DNA of 64,000 bases from Helicobacteraceae bacterium (GTDB lineage Bacteria; Campylobacterota; Campylobacteria; Campylobacterales; Sulfurimonadaceae). Position numbers and translations under genes: made by a program. Every line of letters starts with the position of its first letter. Positions within the stretch are counted from its first letter, which is position 1. Of the stretch, positions 55,656 through 64,000 are shown in pieces. The notes beneath the pieces were generated by a model. The model saw only the letters and a list, made by a program, of their open reading frames with translations, did no database searches and was not told the origin of the DNA. The stretch lies in NCBI GenBank assembly GCA_027023805.1, contig JALVUF010000046.1, forward strand, positions 26,936 to 90,935, given 5' to 3'.

Positions 55656-58112
55656 ATGAGCAATTTATTAGACGGTAGCGATATACAAAATATTAATATA
55701 GAGGATACTCTTCAAAGCAGTTATCTTGATTACTCAATGAGTGTGATTATAGGGCGTGCGCTTCCTGATGTTCGTGACGGATTAAAACCTGTACATAGAC
55801 GCATTCTTTACGCCATGAGCAAACTAAATCTTTCAGCGGGAGCAAAATATAAAAAATCAGCCCGTATTGTCGGTGATGTTATAGGTCAATATCATCCTCA
55901 TGGTGATACGGCAGTATATGATGCGCTTGTACGAATGGCACAACCTTTTTCAATGCGCATGCCTTTAGTTGACGGGCAAGGCAACTTTGGTTCTATCGAT
56001 GGAGACAATGCTGCTGCTATGCGTTATACAGAAGCAAGAATGACCAAATATGCCGGCGAACTGTTAAAAGATTTAGACAAAAATACAGTCAATATGATAG
56101 AAAATTATGACGGCACAACGCAAGAACCGGAAGTCTTGCCGACACGCATGCCAAACCTGCTTATTAACGGTTCAAGCGGTATCGCCGTAGGTATGGCAAC
56201 TAATATCCCGCCACATAACCCAAAAGAGATATTAAACGGGCTTAAACTCCTACTGGCTAATCCCGATTGTACGCTTATAGAGCTTATAGATATAATCCAA
56301 GCGCCTGATTTTCCTACCGGCGGGATTATATTCGGTAAAAAAGGTATCTTAGATGCTTATTCTACGGGACGCGGACGTATCAAAATCCGCTCAAAAACAC
56401 ATTTAGAAAAAAAGGGCAATAAAGAAATTATCGTTATTGATGAATTACCTTATCAGGTAAACAAATCCCGTCTGATTGAGAGCATCGTAGCTCTTGTTAA
56501 AGACAAGCAGATAGACGGTATCTCAGAAATTAGAGATGAATCTGATCGTGACGGTATTCGTGTTGTTATAGAACTAAAACGTGATGCAATGAGTGAGATT
56601 ATTTTAAACAATCTATTTAAATCTACAAATCTACAAGTCACTTTTGGTATCATTATGCTCTCTATCTTAAATCAAGAGCCTAAAATATTTGGCATAAAAG
56701 AGATACTCAAACAATTTATAAACCACCGCAAAACAATTATAATCAGACGTACGATTTTTGATCTTGAAAAAGCAAAAGCAAGAGTACATATACTTGAAGG
56801 TCTTAAAAAAGCTCTTGATATTATTGATGAGATTATAAAAGTTATAAAGATAAGTGCAAATATCGAAAACGCCAGAGACAATCTGGTAAGTGAGTTTGAT
56901 TTTTCTATCATACAAGCCCAAAGTATAGTAGATATGCGTCTTGGAAGATTGACGGGTCTTGAGAGAGAAAAGATTGAAAATGAACTAGCCGAGCTTTTAA
57001 AACTTGTCGCTCACTTGGAGTCTATTTTAAAGAGTGAAGATATTTTACATAAGATAATATCTGATGAATTTGATGAGATGATTGAACTCTACAGCGAAGA
57101 CAGACGTACCGTTATCGAAGATGATTATGATGATATTGATATAGAAGATTTGATTCCAAATGAGCCTATGGTAGTAACTATAACTCATCGCGGATATATC
57201 AAACGGGTTCCTTTGGCGCAGTATGAAAAGCAAAGAAGAGGCGGTAAAGGCAAAACAGCGGTTACGATTTATGAAGATGACTTTATAGAAAGTTTCTTTA
57301 CATGCAACACTCATGATACTTTACTATTCATCACAGACCGCGGACAGCTTCACTGGTTGAAAGTTTATCGCATTCCAGAAGGCAGCAGAACAGCTAAAGG
57401 TAAAGCCGTTGTAAATCTTTTAAATCTAATTGCCAATGAAAATATACGCTCAATTATACCTACAACAGATTTTAGTCATGAAAAGTCTGTTGTCTTTTTT
57501 ACCCAAAAGGGTGTTGTAAAACGTACAAACTTATCTGAGTTTTCAAATATACGAAGCAATGGCGTAAGGGCTATCGTGCTTGATGACGATGATGCGCTGG
57601 TAAAAGCTAAAATCGCTACAAAAGAGATAAGATATTTATTTATAGTTACACAAAAGGCTCAGTGTATCAAATTTGAGATTGAAAAAATACGCGAACAAGG
57701 TCGCTCTACAAGAGGTGTCAGGGGCATCAAGTTTAAAATACCGGACGATCAGGTAGTTGATGCCAATATCATAGCAAATGATGAGCAGGAGATACTGATG
57801 GTTAGCGAAAAGGGTATCGGAAAACGTACAGATGCAGGCGAATACAGACTTACAAACAGGGGCGGTTCGGGTGTAATTGCTATGAAGCTTAATCAAAAAA
57901 CAGGATCAAACGTAGTTGGATGCCTGATGGTCGATACAGGTTTAGATATGATGGCTTTGACAAAAACAGGTAAAATGATTCGCGTTGATATGCAAACCAT
58001 CTCCAAATCTTCAAGAAATACAAGTGGAGTATATATTTTAAAAGGAGATGATGTCGTCAGCATTTCCAGTTGTCCTAAAACAGAGGACGTATCTGACGAA
58101 GAAGAGAAATAG
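55656..58112 (+). CDS. gyrA: DNA gyrase subunit A
   Basis: This 818-residue subunit breaks and rejoins DNA in the gyrase A2B2 tetramer. The catalytic Tyr124 is in [10 protein letters not shown]; the quinolone region [19 protein letters not shown] has Thr85 and Asp89, the usual wild-type residues in Campylobacterota. The C-terminal half is the DNA-wrapping beta-pinwheel with repeated blades and the GyrA-box-like RRGGKGKTA. The frame opens with TTG at 55653; the ATG at 55656 is used. It leads the block gyrA-flgP-flgQ-flgR-asd, an order I recall from C. jejuni. Confidence 0.97.
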   Translation: MSNLLDGSDIQNINIEDTLQSSYLDYSMSVIIGRALPDVRDGLKPVHRRILYAMSKLNLSAGAKYKKSARIVGDVIGQYHPHGDTAVYDALVRMAQPFSMRMPLVDGQGNFGSIDGDNAAAMRYTEARMTKYAGELLKDLDKNTVNMIENYDGTTQEPEVLPTRMPNLLINGSSGIAVGMATNIPPHNPKEILNGLKLLLANPDCTLIELIDIIQAPDFPTGGIIFGKKGILDAYSTGRGRIKIRSKTHLEKKGNKEIIVIDELPYQVNKSRLIESIVALVKDKQIDGISEIRDESDRDGIRVVIELKRDAMSEIILNNLFKSTNLQVTFGIIMLSILNQEPKIFGIKEILKQFINHRKTIIIRRTIFDLEKAKARVHILEGLKKALDIIDEIIKVIKISANIENARDNLVSEFDFSIIQAQSIVDMRLGRLTGLEREKIENELAELLKLVAHLESILKSEDILHKIISDEFDEMIELYSEDRRTVIEDDYDDIDIEDLIPNEPMVVTITHRGYIKRVPLAQYEKQRRGGKGKTAVTIYEDDFIESFFTCNTHDTLLFITDRGQLHWLKVYRIPEGSRTAKGKAVVNLLNLIANENIRSIIPTTDFSHEKSVVFFTQKGVVKRTNLSEFSNIRSNGVRAIVLDDDDALVKAKIATKEIRYLFIVTQKAQCIKFEIEKIREQGRSTRGVRGIKFKIPDDQVVDANIIANDEQEILMVSEKGIGKRTDAGEYRLTNRGGSGVIAMKLNQKTGSNVVGCLMVDTGLDMMALTKTGKMIRVDMQTISKSSRNTSGVYILKGDDVVSISSCPKTEDVSDEEEK

Positions 58113-58120
58113 TCTTAAAG

Positions 58121-58147
58121 CTGGAATATAAAATGCTTATACTCCAG
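58121..58147 (+). other. Hairpin after gyrA
   Basis: CTGGAATATAA (58121-58131) and TTATACTCCAG (58137-58147) form an 11-bp stem with one mismatch and a 5-nt loop, nine bases after the gyrA stop. No T-run follows. It may protect the gyrA mRNA end or reduce read-through into flgP. Confidence 0.5.
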
Positions 58148-58175
58148 TAAATCTATAACTATATAGGAATATAAA

Positions 58176-58664
58176 ATGAAATTTACAGCTTTTTTGATAT
58201 CACTTCTTGGATTATTTACCATATCTTGTACAGCACTTCACACACAAACACCACCACCACCTACTACATACGTATTTAATCAAACGACTACAACTCAAAT
58301 CCCCAACAAAAAGACTCCTACTAGCAACAGTGTTACGCCAATACTAAGAGCTCACCATCCAATACGTATCACCGTAACCGGGGAAGGTGTTGCTCCACTT
58401 AACACAACATCGCCTGCGCAAGCGTACGCTATGGCAAAACGTGCAGCTGTAATAGATGCATACAGACAAATAGCAGCAAGAGTCGAGGGCATAAGAGTCC
58501 GGGGGCATGATTACGTTAAAAATATGATGCTTAAAAACTCATCTGTTAGAACATCTGTGTACGCTATGATAAGAAATGCACATATACAAAACACAACCTT
58601 TAAAGATGGACTTTGCGAAGTACAGATGGATATACTAATCGCCTACTCTCAATTTGCGCGATAG
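58176..58664 (+). CDS. flgP: LPP20-family lipoprotein, FlgP-like
   Basis: This 162-residue protein has an N-terminal signal ending ...LFTISC with a candidate lipid-modified Cys18 (the -3 position is Thr, so the lipobox is weak), a Pro/Thr-rich linker (about 20-65), and the LPP20 domain with RITVTGEGVAPLNTTSPAQAYAMAKRAAVIDAYRQIAARVEGIRV. In Campylobacter, FlgP is an outer-membrane lipoprotein that builds the basal disk of the flagellar motor. The position between gyrA and flgQ-flgR supports FlgP rather than another LPP20 protein. Confidence 0.82.
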   Translation: MKFTAFLISLLGLFTISCTALHTQTPPPPTTYVFNQTTTTQIPNKKTPTSNSVTPILRAHHPIRITVTGEGVAPLNTTSPAQAYAMAKRAAVIDAYRQIAARVEGIRVRGHDYVKNMMLKNSSVRTSVYAMIRNAHIQNTTFKDGLCEVQMDILIAYSQFAR

Positions 58665-59032
58665 CTTGCTGCGTATCTTATTTATACGGTAGCCAGTACA
58701 TTATCTCATATAGAGGAGTTGTATCAAATAATATCTTAACCAACAGCTCACTTTATATATCTCGCGCCATGGTACCGTGCGCATTAAAACATGGCTTATC
58801 TTTAAATCTACAAACAAACGGCTCTAAAAATCTAAAAACAATCATCTTAAAACATTTTAACGGTTTTAGCTCATATATGAGACAGCTCGGTCTTGAGATA
58901 AAATCAAATGAAACCTTTGATAATAATATTGAACACTCCATGACCGTAGTAACACTTAAGCCGCAATGTTTTACAGTCCATTTTAATCAAAATTTTGTTA
59001 AAATCACATCATTAAGCGCGAAGCCGAAATAA
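58613..59032 (+). CDS. flgQ: FlgQ-like exported protein (non-ATG start)
   Basis: This frame of 139 codons overlaps the end of flgP by 52 bases and begins with TTG; no ATG precedes the mature region. A basic residue and hydrophobic stretch (RLLSICAIACCVSYLYGS, about residues 10-27) look like a signal peptide, followed by a soluble domain (YIISYRGVVSNNILTNSSLYISRAMVPCALKHG) and ending SLSAKPK. Its place between flgP and flgR suggests FlgQ, needed for FlgP stability in Campylobacter; sequence similarity itself was not testable. The start remains uncertain; a sequencing error near 58620-58660 is an alternative. Confidence 0.6.
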   Translation: MRSTDGYTNRLLSICAIACCVSYLYGSQYIISYRGVVSNNILTNSSLYISRAMVPCALKHGLSLNLQTNGSKNLKTIILKHFNGFSSYMRQLGLEIKSNETFDNNIEHSMTVVTLKPQCFTVHFNQNFVKITSLSAKPK

Positions 59033-59088
59033 ATATCTGTAATGTTTATTTTAACCGGCCATTTTAAGATAAAACCATGGGGTAAATT

Positions 59089-60240
59089 TTGAAAATAGCT
59101 ATTGTGGAAGATGATATCAATATGCGTAAATCACTGCAGATAGCTATGGCTGATTTTAAGGAGTTTGAAGTAACAACCTTTAAAAATGCTGTTGACGCTC
59201 TAAAAGTTCTGGATGATAGCTTTGAACTAGTTATCACAGATATCAACATGCCTAAAATGGATGGTATTGAGTTTATAAAAGCTCTTGAGGGCAGATATGA
59301 TGTCATCATCATGACCGGTAACGCAACCTTGCAGCGGGCTATAGAATCAATCCATTTAGGAGTTAAAGATTTTTTGTTAAAACCATTTGAAGTGGATACG
59401 CTTATAGATGCCATCAAAAGAGTAGCTAAAATGGCACAAATCATTAAAAAAACAAAACAGACAGAGCCTAAACTCAACAACGCTGATACTTTTATAGCCA
59501 CCTCTGCTAAACTATTAAAAGTCATAAATATAGCTAACAAGGTAAGTAAAACGGATGTCTCCATTTTACTCCAAGGCGAAAGCGGAGTCGGAAAAGAAGT
59601 TTTTGCAACATATATCCATCAGCATTCAAATAGAAAAAACAAACCAATGATATCTCTTAATATGGCAGCCATTCCAGACAATCTAATAGAGAGTGAGTTG
59701 TTCGGATATGAAAAAGGGGCATTTACCGATGCGGTTGATAAAAAACCTGGTGAGTTCGAAAAAGCCAACGGCGGAACTCTGTTTCTAGATGAAATAGCAG
59801 AGATGCCCTATGCGGTTCAGGCAAAACTTTTACGTGCACTGCAGGAAAAAGAGATACGCCCTCTTGGATCATCAAAACCGATCAAAATTGATGTGCGCAT
59901 AGTTTCTGCTACAAATGCAAATTTAGTACAAAAGATACAAAATGGCGAATTTAGAGAAGATTTGTATTATCGTTTAAATACTATACCTCTAAATATACCG
60001 CCGCTTCGCGAACGAACAGAAGAGATACTGCCAATTGCAAAGCATATTTTAGAAAAAAATTGCAAAGAGTATAAACTAGGAGAAAAAATATTTAGCCAGG
60101 AGGCGCAAGCTGATTTATTGGCATATAAATGGCCTGGAAATATCAGAGAGCTTATCTCTGTTGTGCAAAGAGCTGCCATACTAAGTGAAACAAATATTAT
60201 AACGGCAGACAGTTTATATTTGCACAACAGAGGTTTATAA
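59089..60240 (+). CDS. flgR: Sigma-54 response regulator FlgR, without DNA-binding domain
   Basis: This 383-residue NtrC-family activator turns on sigma-54 flagellar genes after phosphorylation by FlgS. The receiver domain (1-115) has phospho-acceptor Asp51 in [11 protein letters not shown]; the AAA+ domain (about 140-370) has Walker [18 protein letters not shown] in place of the usual GAFTGA loop, and Walker [13 protein letters not shown]. The protein ends just after [31 protein letters not shown], so the Fis-type helix-turn-helix is absent, as in H. pylori FlgR. The start is TTG after GGGGTAA. Next gene asd, 19 bases away. Confidence 0.9.
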   Translation: MKIAIVEDDINMRKSLQIAMADFKEFEVTTFKNAVDALKVLDDSFELVITDINMPKMDGIEFIKALEGRYDVIIMTGNATLQRAIESIHLGVKDFLLKPFEVDTLIDAIKRVAKMAQIIKKTKQTEPKLNNADTFIATSAKLLKVINIANKVSKTDVSILLQGESGVGKEVFATYIHQHSNRKNKPMISLNMAAIPDNLIESELFGYEKGAFTDAVDKKPGEFEKANGGTLFLDEIAEMPYAVQAKLLRALQEKEIRPLGSSKPIKIDVRIVSATNANLVQKIQNGEFREDLYYRLNTIPLNIPPLRERTEEILPIAKHILEKNCKEYKLGEKIFSQEAQADLLAYKWPGNIRELISVVQRAAILSETNIITADSLYLHNRGL

Positions 60241-60259
60241 AAATTTTTAGGAGAATATT

Positions 60260-61285
60260 ATGATTAAATATAATGTAGCAGTCGTAGGTGCAAACGGAGC
60301 AGTTGGAGAAGAGATACTTAGAGTGCTAGAAGAAACCGATTTTCCAGTGGCAAAACTTCTTCCACTTGCAAGCAGTAGAAGTATCGGGCTGACCGTAGAA
60401 TTTAAAAATCAAGAAATCCCGATACAAGAATTAACTGAAAATATTTTTGAAGATGAAGAGATTGATATCGCTCTTTTTAGTGCGGGCGGAAGCGTTTCTG
60501 CAAAATTTGCTCCGCATGCAGCCAGGGCGGGTGCTGTTGTTGTTGATAATACAAGTCACTTTAGAATGGATGAAAACACTCCGCTGGTTGTTCCTGAGGT
60601 AAATCCTCAGGATATATCATTATGGCAGCAAACAGGTATCATTGCAAATCCAAACTGTTCTACTATACAGATGGTTCAAGCACTCAAGCCCCTGCATGAC
60701 CGCTATGAAATAAAGCGTGTTGATGTTGCAACTTATCAGGCAACCTCCGGTGCAGGAAAATCTGCCATGCAAGAGCTTGTCAATGAGATGCAGGACTTTT
60801 TCGCATTCAAGCTTGATGAAAGCAAACATGAGATATTTCCTCATCAAATAGCACTAAACGTTATACCTCAAATAGACGTTTTTACAGAAAACGGATACAC
60901 AAAGGAGGAGATGAAAATGGTTAATGAAACCTCTAAAATTTTACATCAACGCATACCTCTTAGCGCAACATGCGTAAGAGTACCTACCCTGCGGGGACAT
61001 GCGGAGGCACTAACGGTAAAGTTCGCCCAAGCCGTTAACATTGATGATGTAAAATCATCTCTTGCAAAAGCAAAAAATATTATTATCTTAGATAACCCTA
61101 ACGAAAATCTATACCCGATGCCGGCAGCCTGTATTGATAAAAATGAAACATTTGTCGGACGAATTAGACAAGATATGTTTGATGATTCTATCGTGCATCT
61201 ATTTGTAGTTGCGGATAATCTAAGAGTAGGAGCTGCGACAAATGCTGTCAAAATTGCACTTGAGTGGATCAAAATGCAGGAATAA
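60260..61285 (+). CDS. asd: Aspartate-semialdehyde dehydrogenase
   Basis: This 341-residue NADPH enzyme converts aspartyl phosphate to the semialdehyde, leading to lysine/diaminopimelate, threonine and methionine. The nucleotide site is VAVVGANGAVGEEILRVLEE; the active-site Cys133 is in ANPNCSTIQMVQALKPL; QATSGAGKSAMQELVNE and RVPTLRGHAEALTVKF follow. Length is typical. A TAGGAG site precedes the ATG. It follows flgR as in Campylobacter. Confidence 0.97.
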   Translation: MIKYNVAVVGANGAVGEEILRVLEETDFPVAKLLPLASSRSIGLTVEFKNQEIPIQELTENIFEDEEIDIALFSAGGSVSAKFAPHAARAGAVVVDNTSHFRMDENTPLVVPEVNPQDISLWQQTGIIANPNCSTIQMVQALKPLHDRYEIKRVDVATYQATSGAGKSAMQELVNEMQDFFAFKLDESKHEIFPHQIALNVIPQIDVFTENGYTKEEMKMVNETSKILHQRIPLSATCVRVPTLRGHAEALTVKFAQAVNIDDVKSSLAKAKNIIILDNPNENLYPMPAACIDKNETFVGRIRQDMFDDSIVHLFVVADNLRVGAATNAVKIALEWIKMQE

Positions 61286-61290
61286 CCTTA

Positions 61291-61800
61291 ATGATAGAAA
61301 GAATTTTTGAATCACTCCTGTGGAACAGTCGTTTTTTTACAATAGCCGCCGTTATATTTGGAATGCTAAGTTCAGCCGTTTTGTTTTTGGTGGCGAGCAT
61401 GAATATCTGGAGCATGCTGGTTGATGTTTATCGTGTAGTTTTTTTACATAAACATGAAGCCGATTTTCATGATGCTGTTGTTTCAACCATCATAGGTGCG
61501 GTGGACTTATATCTTATAGGAGTAGTTTTACTTATATTTGCATTTGGTATTTATGAACTTTTTATATCAAAAATAGATCCCGCATCACAAACGCAACATG
61601 GTGCAAAAGTCCTTGATATTGAGTCGCTGGATCAATTAAAAGACAAAATTGCCAAAGTTATAGTCATGGTGCTTGTTGTAAGCTTTTTTCAACGCGTACT
61701 GCACACCCAATATATCGGCGCTTTGCAAATGCTATATTTTTCGGCTTCGATACTGTTGTTATCGTTAGCTTTATATTTTTTACATAAAGGAAACCACTAA
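61291..61800 (+). CDS. YqhA/UPF0114-family membrane protein
   Basis: This 169-residue protein has about four helices: [61 protein letters not shown] and [20 protein letters not shown], with the family segment [10 protein letters not shown]. Its role is unknown. The frame opens at 61264, but the ATG at 61291, nine bases from AGGA, is chosen. It overlaps hemE by one base (TAATG), so both are made from one mRNA. Confidence 0.82.
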   Translation: MIERIFESLLWNSRFFTIAAVIFGMLSSAVLFLVASMNIWSMLVDVYRVVFLHKHEADFHDAVVSTIIGAVDLYLIGVVLLIFAFGIYELFISKIDPASQTQHGAKVLDIESLDQLKDKIAKVIVMVLVVSFFQRVLHTQYIGALQMLYFSASILLLSLALYFLHKGNH

Positions 61801-62834
61801 TGTCAAATAAAATTTTTATAGATGCCTGTCTAGGTAAAGAAACTCCATATACTCCCGTTTGGATGATGAGGCAAGCCGGCAGATATCTACCTCAGTACCA
61901 AAAAGTAAGACAAAGTGCGGGTGATTTTTTAAATCTTTGTCATGACCCTAAAAAAGCATGCGAAGTATCACTTCAACCTGTCGATATCGTCGGTGTTGAT
62001 GCTTGCATTATGTTTAGTGATATATTAGTTGTACCAAATGAGATGGGCATGGAGTTGTCATTCATCAAAGGCGAGGGTCCAAAATTTTCTGCGCCAATTG
62101 CCTTTGAGTCTGATTTAGACAAACTATTAGGCGGCGATGAGGCGGCAAGCAAAATTACTTATGTTTATGAGACTATTAGGCTTATCAAAGAACAGTTAGC
62201 CGAGGATAAAGCGCTAATTGGTTTTACGGGATCTCCCTGGACTTTGGCAACTTATATGATAGAAGGACAAGGCAGCAAGACATATAATATCTGTAAAAAA
62301 ATGATGTACACAAACCCGCAACTGCTTCATAAGATACTTACAAAAATCACCGAGGTCGTAAAACTGTACATGGAAAAACAGATACAAAGCGGTATAGATG
62401 TAGTTCAGATTTTTGATAGTTGGGCGGCGGCTATAGAGCCTTCAAAATATGATGAGTTTTCTTGGAAATATATGATAGAAATAGTAGATTATCTCAAAGA
62501 AAAATATCCACATATACCTGTAATATTATTCCCTAAAGGTGTTGTAGGCTTTTTAGATAAAGTCTATGGCAGTTTTGATGTTTTTGGTGTTGACTGGTCC
62601 ACTCCTATGGCGATGGCAAAAGAAAAGCTAGGAGACAGATATGTACTGCAAGGCAACATGGAGCCTTGCAGACTTTACTCAAAAGAAGCGACAACAGAGT
62701 CTGTAGAAGCATTAAATATTATCATGGAGGGCAAACGTCATATATTTAATCTAGGACACGGGATACTCCCTGATGTTCCAGTTGATCATGCAAAGCATTT
62801 TGTAAATGAATGCCATAGAGTCAGTGCAAAATAA
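61800..62834 (+). CDS. hemE: Uroporphyrinogen decarboxylase
   Basis: This 344-residue cytosolic enzyme removes four carboxyl groups from uroporphyrinogen III to give coproporphyrinogen III in haem synthesis. Conserved are [16 protein letters not shown] (substrate Arg), [15 protein letters not shown] with the catalytic Asp, [28 protein letters not shown] and [13 protein letters not shown]. Full length. Coupled upstream to the YqhA-like gene and downstream to a radical SAM gene that starts inside it. Confidence 0.97.
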   Translation: MSNKIFIDACLGKETPYTPVWMMRQAGRYLPQYQKVRQSAGDFLNLCHDPKKACEVSLQPVDIVGVDACIMFSDILVVPNEMGMELSFIKGEGPKFSAPIAFESDLDKLLGGDEAASKITYVYETIRLIKEQLAEDKALIGFTGSPWTLATYMIEGQGSKTYNICKKMMYTNPQLLHKILTKITEVVKLYMEKQIQSGIDVVQIFDSWAAAIEPSKYDEFSWKYMIEIVDYLKEKYPHIPVILFPKGVVGFLDKVYGSFDVFGVDWSTPMAMAKEKLGDRYVLQGNMEPCRLYSKEATTESVEALNIIMEGKRHIFNLGHGILPDVPVDHAKHFVNECHRVSAK

Positions 62835-63774
62835 TATAATATTTGGGCCGATCCAATCCAGAAGATTTGGCACCTCGCTTGGCATTGACCTCTCACCCGC
62901 ATATAAGCAGTGTGATTTCGACTGCCTTTACTGTGAGCTAGCTCCTGCTGCTGCTGTTTTAAAACAAACAGATATTGTCAACCCGGAAACAATCATAAAA
63001 GAGCTTCAAAAGGCTCTGGCAGAGCACCCCTATATAGACGTTATAACTCTAACTGCAAACGGTGAACCGACCCTGTATCCGTATCTTGATAAATTAATCG
63101 AAAAAATAAAAGCCATAAACAAATCATACCAGATACTAATTTTAACCAATAGTGCCGCTTTAACAAACTCTCATATCTTCAACACGCTGCTAAAGCTAGA
63201 CAAAGTCAAACTCTCACTCGATGCGGTAAGTCCTGAGATATTTGCCAAGATAGATAGACCGCACAAAAGCATAGATATAAAAAACCTTACATGTAAAGTT
63301 AAAGAATTTGCAGATATGCACACAAAAGAGCTTTATATTGAGATACTCTTTGTTCATGGATTAAACGACGGAGATAAAGAGATACAGCTGTTAAATAGTT
63401 TTTTAAAAACTTTACACAACGTTACTCGTATCGATATCGGAACAATTGACAGACCGCCTGCTTATCCCGTACAAGGCGTTAGCTACACAGATTTAGTAAA
63501 TATATCGCATAAGTTTGATTCTTCCTTGCCTATACATATCGCCTCCCGTACACATGCCGAGTCTAACATATCTAGCTACACCGATAAAGAGATTGTCAAC
63601 ACACTAGACAAACGTCCTCTTACCTTTAAAGATATAGAGCTGTTGTTTGATGAAGAATCAAAAACAAGACTACAAAACCTCATTAAATCCAAAAAAATAT
63701 CAATAAAACTAAATGGAAATCTAAAATTTTTAGTTCCATCACAAAATTTACAAAGAAAACGCCGTAAATCTTGA
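62806..63774 (+). CDS. Radical SAM protein (COG0731-like)
   Basis: This protein of up to 322 residues has an N-terminal radical SAM barrel with [32 protein letters not shown]; the CxxxCxxC Cys residues hold the 4Fe-4S cluster. [17 protein letters not shown] and [10 protein letters not shown] follow. The C-terminal ~70 residues may form a winged-helix domain. Substrate unknown. The ATG at 62806 lacks a ribosome site; a GTG at 62824, six codons later, is closer to the family N-terminus and is a good alternative. Overlap with hemE is 29 or 11 bases. Stop codon overlaps the tRNA promoter. Confidence 0.88.
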   Translation: MNAIESVQNNIIFGPIQSRRFGTSLGIDLSPAYKQCDFDCLYCELAPAAAVLKQTDIVNPETIIKELQKALAEHPYIDVITLTANGEPTLYPYLDKLIEKIKAINKSYQILILTNSAALTNSHIFNTLLKLDKVKLSLDAVSPEIFAKIDRPHKSIDIKNLTCKVKEFADMHTKELYIEILFVHGLNDGDKEIQLLNSFLKTLHNVTRIDIGTIDRPPAYPVQGVSYTDLVNISHKFDSSLPIHIASRTHAESNISSYTDKEIVNTLDKRPLTFKDIELLFDEESKTRLQNLIKSKKISIKLNGNLKFLVPSQNLQRKRRKS

Positions 63775-63800
63775 CAATCAAGCCTCTTTTACCTATAATT
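63771..63800 (+). promoter_or_regulatory. Consensus promoter of tRNA-Asn
   Basis: TTGACA (63771-63776) and TATAAT (63795-63800), both perfect, are separated by 18 bases. The -35 overlaps the stop codon of the radical SAM gene. The start point should be near 63807, ten bases before the tRNA. Confidence 0.75.
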
Positions 63801-63816
63801 TCAGCTCAATTATATT

Positions 63817-63891
63817 CCGGATTAGCTCAGCGGTAGAGTAGGTGACTGTTAATCACTTGGTCACTGGTTCGAATCCAGTATCCGGAGCCAC
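63817..63891 (+). tRNA. tRNA-Asn (anticodon GTT)
   Basis: The cloverleaf folds fully: acceptor TCCGGAT/ATCCGGA with discriminator G and encoded CCA; D stem GCTC/GAGT; anticodon stem GGTGA/TCACT around loop CTGTTAA with anticodon GTT at 63849-63851; T stem ACTGG/CCAGT around TTCGAAT. Variable loop five bases. It has its own consensus promoter. Confidence 0.97.
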
Positions 63892-64000
63892 TTTAAAACC
63901 TTCAAAATCCCCTAAAATACGGTATCTTTAAAAATTAAGAAATAAATTTTCTAACTTTTTTCTAACCATACAATGTTAAACTTTGCAATATGGGTAAAAT
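63892..64000. other. Non-coding tail after tRNA-Asn to the window end
   Basis: The last 109 bases are A/T-rich and hold no supported gene or clear terminator. An ATG at 63990 is too close to the edge to judge. Confidence 0.5.

Noticed and set aside
57045..57314. Minus-strand frames inside gyrA (for example 57045-57314, 56667-56921)
   Set aside because: Antisense to conserved gyrase sequence, without start signals.
62864..62880. Sigma-54-like TGGCAC-N5-TTGG inside the radical SAM gene
   Set aside because: The -12 element is TTGG rather than TTGC and it lies within codons of a conserved motif, with no flagellar gene downstream.

Overview
The window is about 64 kb of ordinary chromosome from an A+T-rich, Gram-negative, flagellated member of the Campylobacterota (Epsilonproteobacteria), most like the free-living Sulfurimonas/Sulfuricurvum/Sulfurovum group. 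The evidence is the four-subunit pyruvate:ferredoxin oxidoreductase order porG-porD-porA-porB, a short NtrC-type FlgR with no DNA-binding domain, a gyrA-flgP-flgQ-flgR-asd block, a gpmI-fabG-acpP-fabF-accA block beside mraY-murD, and hemE followed by a radical SAM gene. From memory these neighbourhoods match Campylobacter jejuni. No CRISPR array, insertion sequence, phage module or rRNA operon was seen; the only tRNA gene is tRNA-Asn at the right edge.

Layout. 1-7.7 kb (+): copper handling, made of the 3' part of a copA-type P1B ATPase, a Met-rich periplasmic YtkA-like protein and a CusCBA tripartite efflux system. 7.7-8.1 kb (-): two tiny helical hypothetical genes. 8.1-17.1 kb (-): envelope and RNA metabolism, with a GT9 glycosyltransferase, an MsbA-like ABC exporter, pnp, lptD, an RDD membrane protein and purD. 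17.1-17.5 kb: a 406-base structured non-coding gap. 17.5-20.6 kb (+): bioF-like gene and penicillin-binding protein 1A. 20.6-27.6 kb (-): leuA, a DUF255 thioredoxin-like protein and porBADG. 27.7-31.8 kb (-): HAD phosphatase, methyltransferase, rpsI-rplM, APC permease, YbjN-like protein. 31.9-37.8 kb: divergent deiminase and alanine racemase, PerM transporter, MFS exporter, di-haem cytochrome c peroxidase and a PerR-like regulator. 37.9-41.4 kb (-): mraY-murD-rsmG with two small genes. 41.4-46.4 kb (+): gpmI, fabG, acpP, fabF, accA and a 52-codon ORF. 46.6-47.5 kb (-): two exported ankyrin proteins. 47.6-51.7 kb (-): sufB-sufC-sufD-sufE-DUF59 Fe-S assembly, without sufS. 51.8-55.5 kb (-): AMMECR1 protein, M23 peptidase, PII and AmtB. 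55.6-63.8 kb (+): gyrA, flgP, flgQ, flgR, asd, a YqhA-like protein, hemE, a radical SAM protein and tRNA-Asn.

Working together, the genes cover copper export, LPS and peptidoglycan synthesis, fatty-acid initiation, pyruvate/acetyl-CoA interconversion (probably as pyruvate synthase in an autotroph), ammonium uptake with PII control, peroxide defence and flagellar regulation.

I did not find a convincing new multi-gene system. The most interesting signals are at the DNA level: (1) a palindrome, TTACATGTAA, repeated inside genes far above chance; (2) a -10 box placed 6-7 nt before the start codon of bioF, alr and perR, implying leaderless mRNAs; (3) an alr/deiminase divergent pair whose start codons share nine bases; (4) a 13-bp palindrome forming back-to-back -10 boxes for mraY and gpmI; and (5) strong hairpins in the purD-bioF and acpP-fabF gaps.
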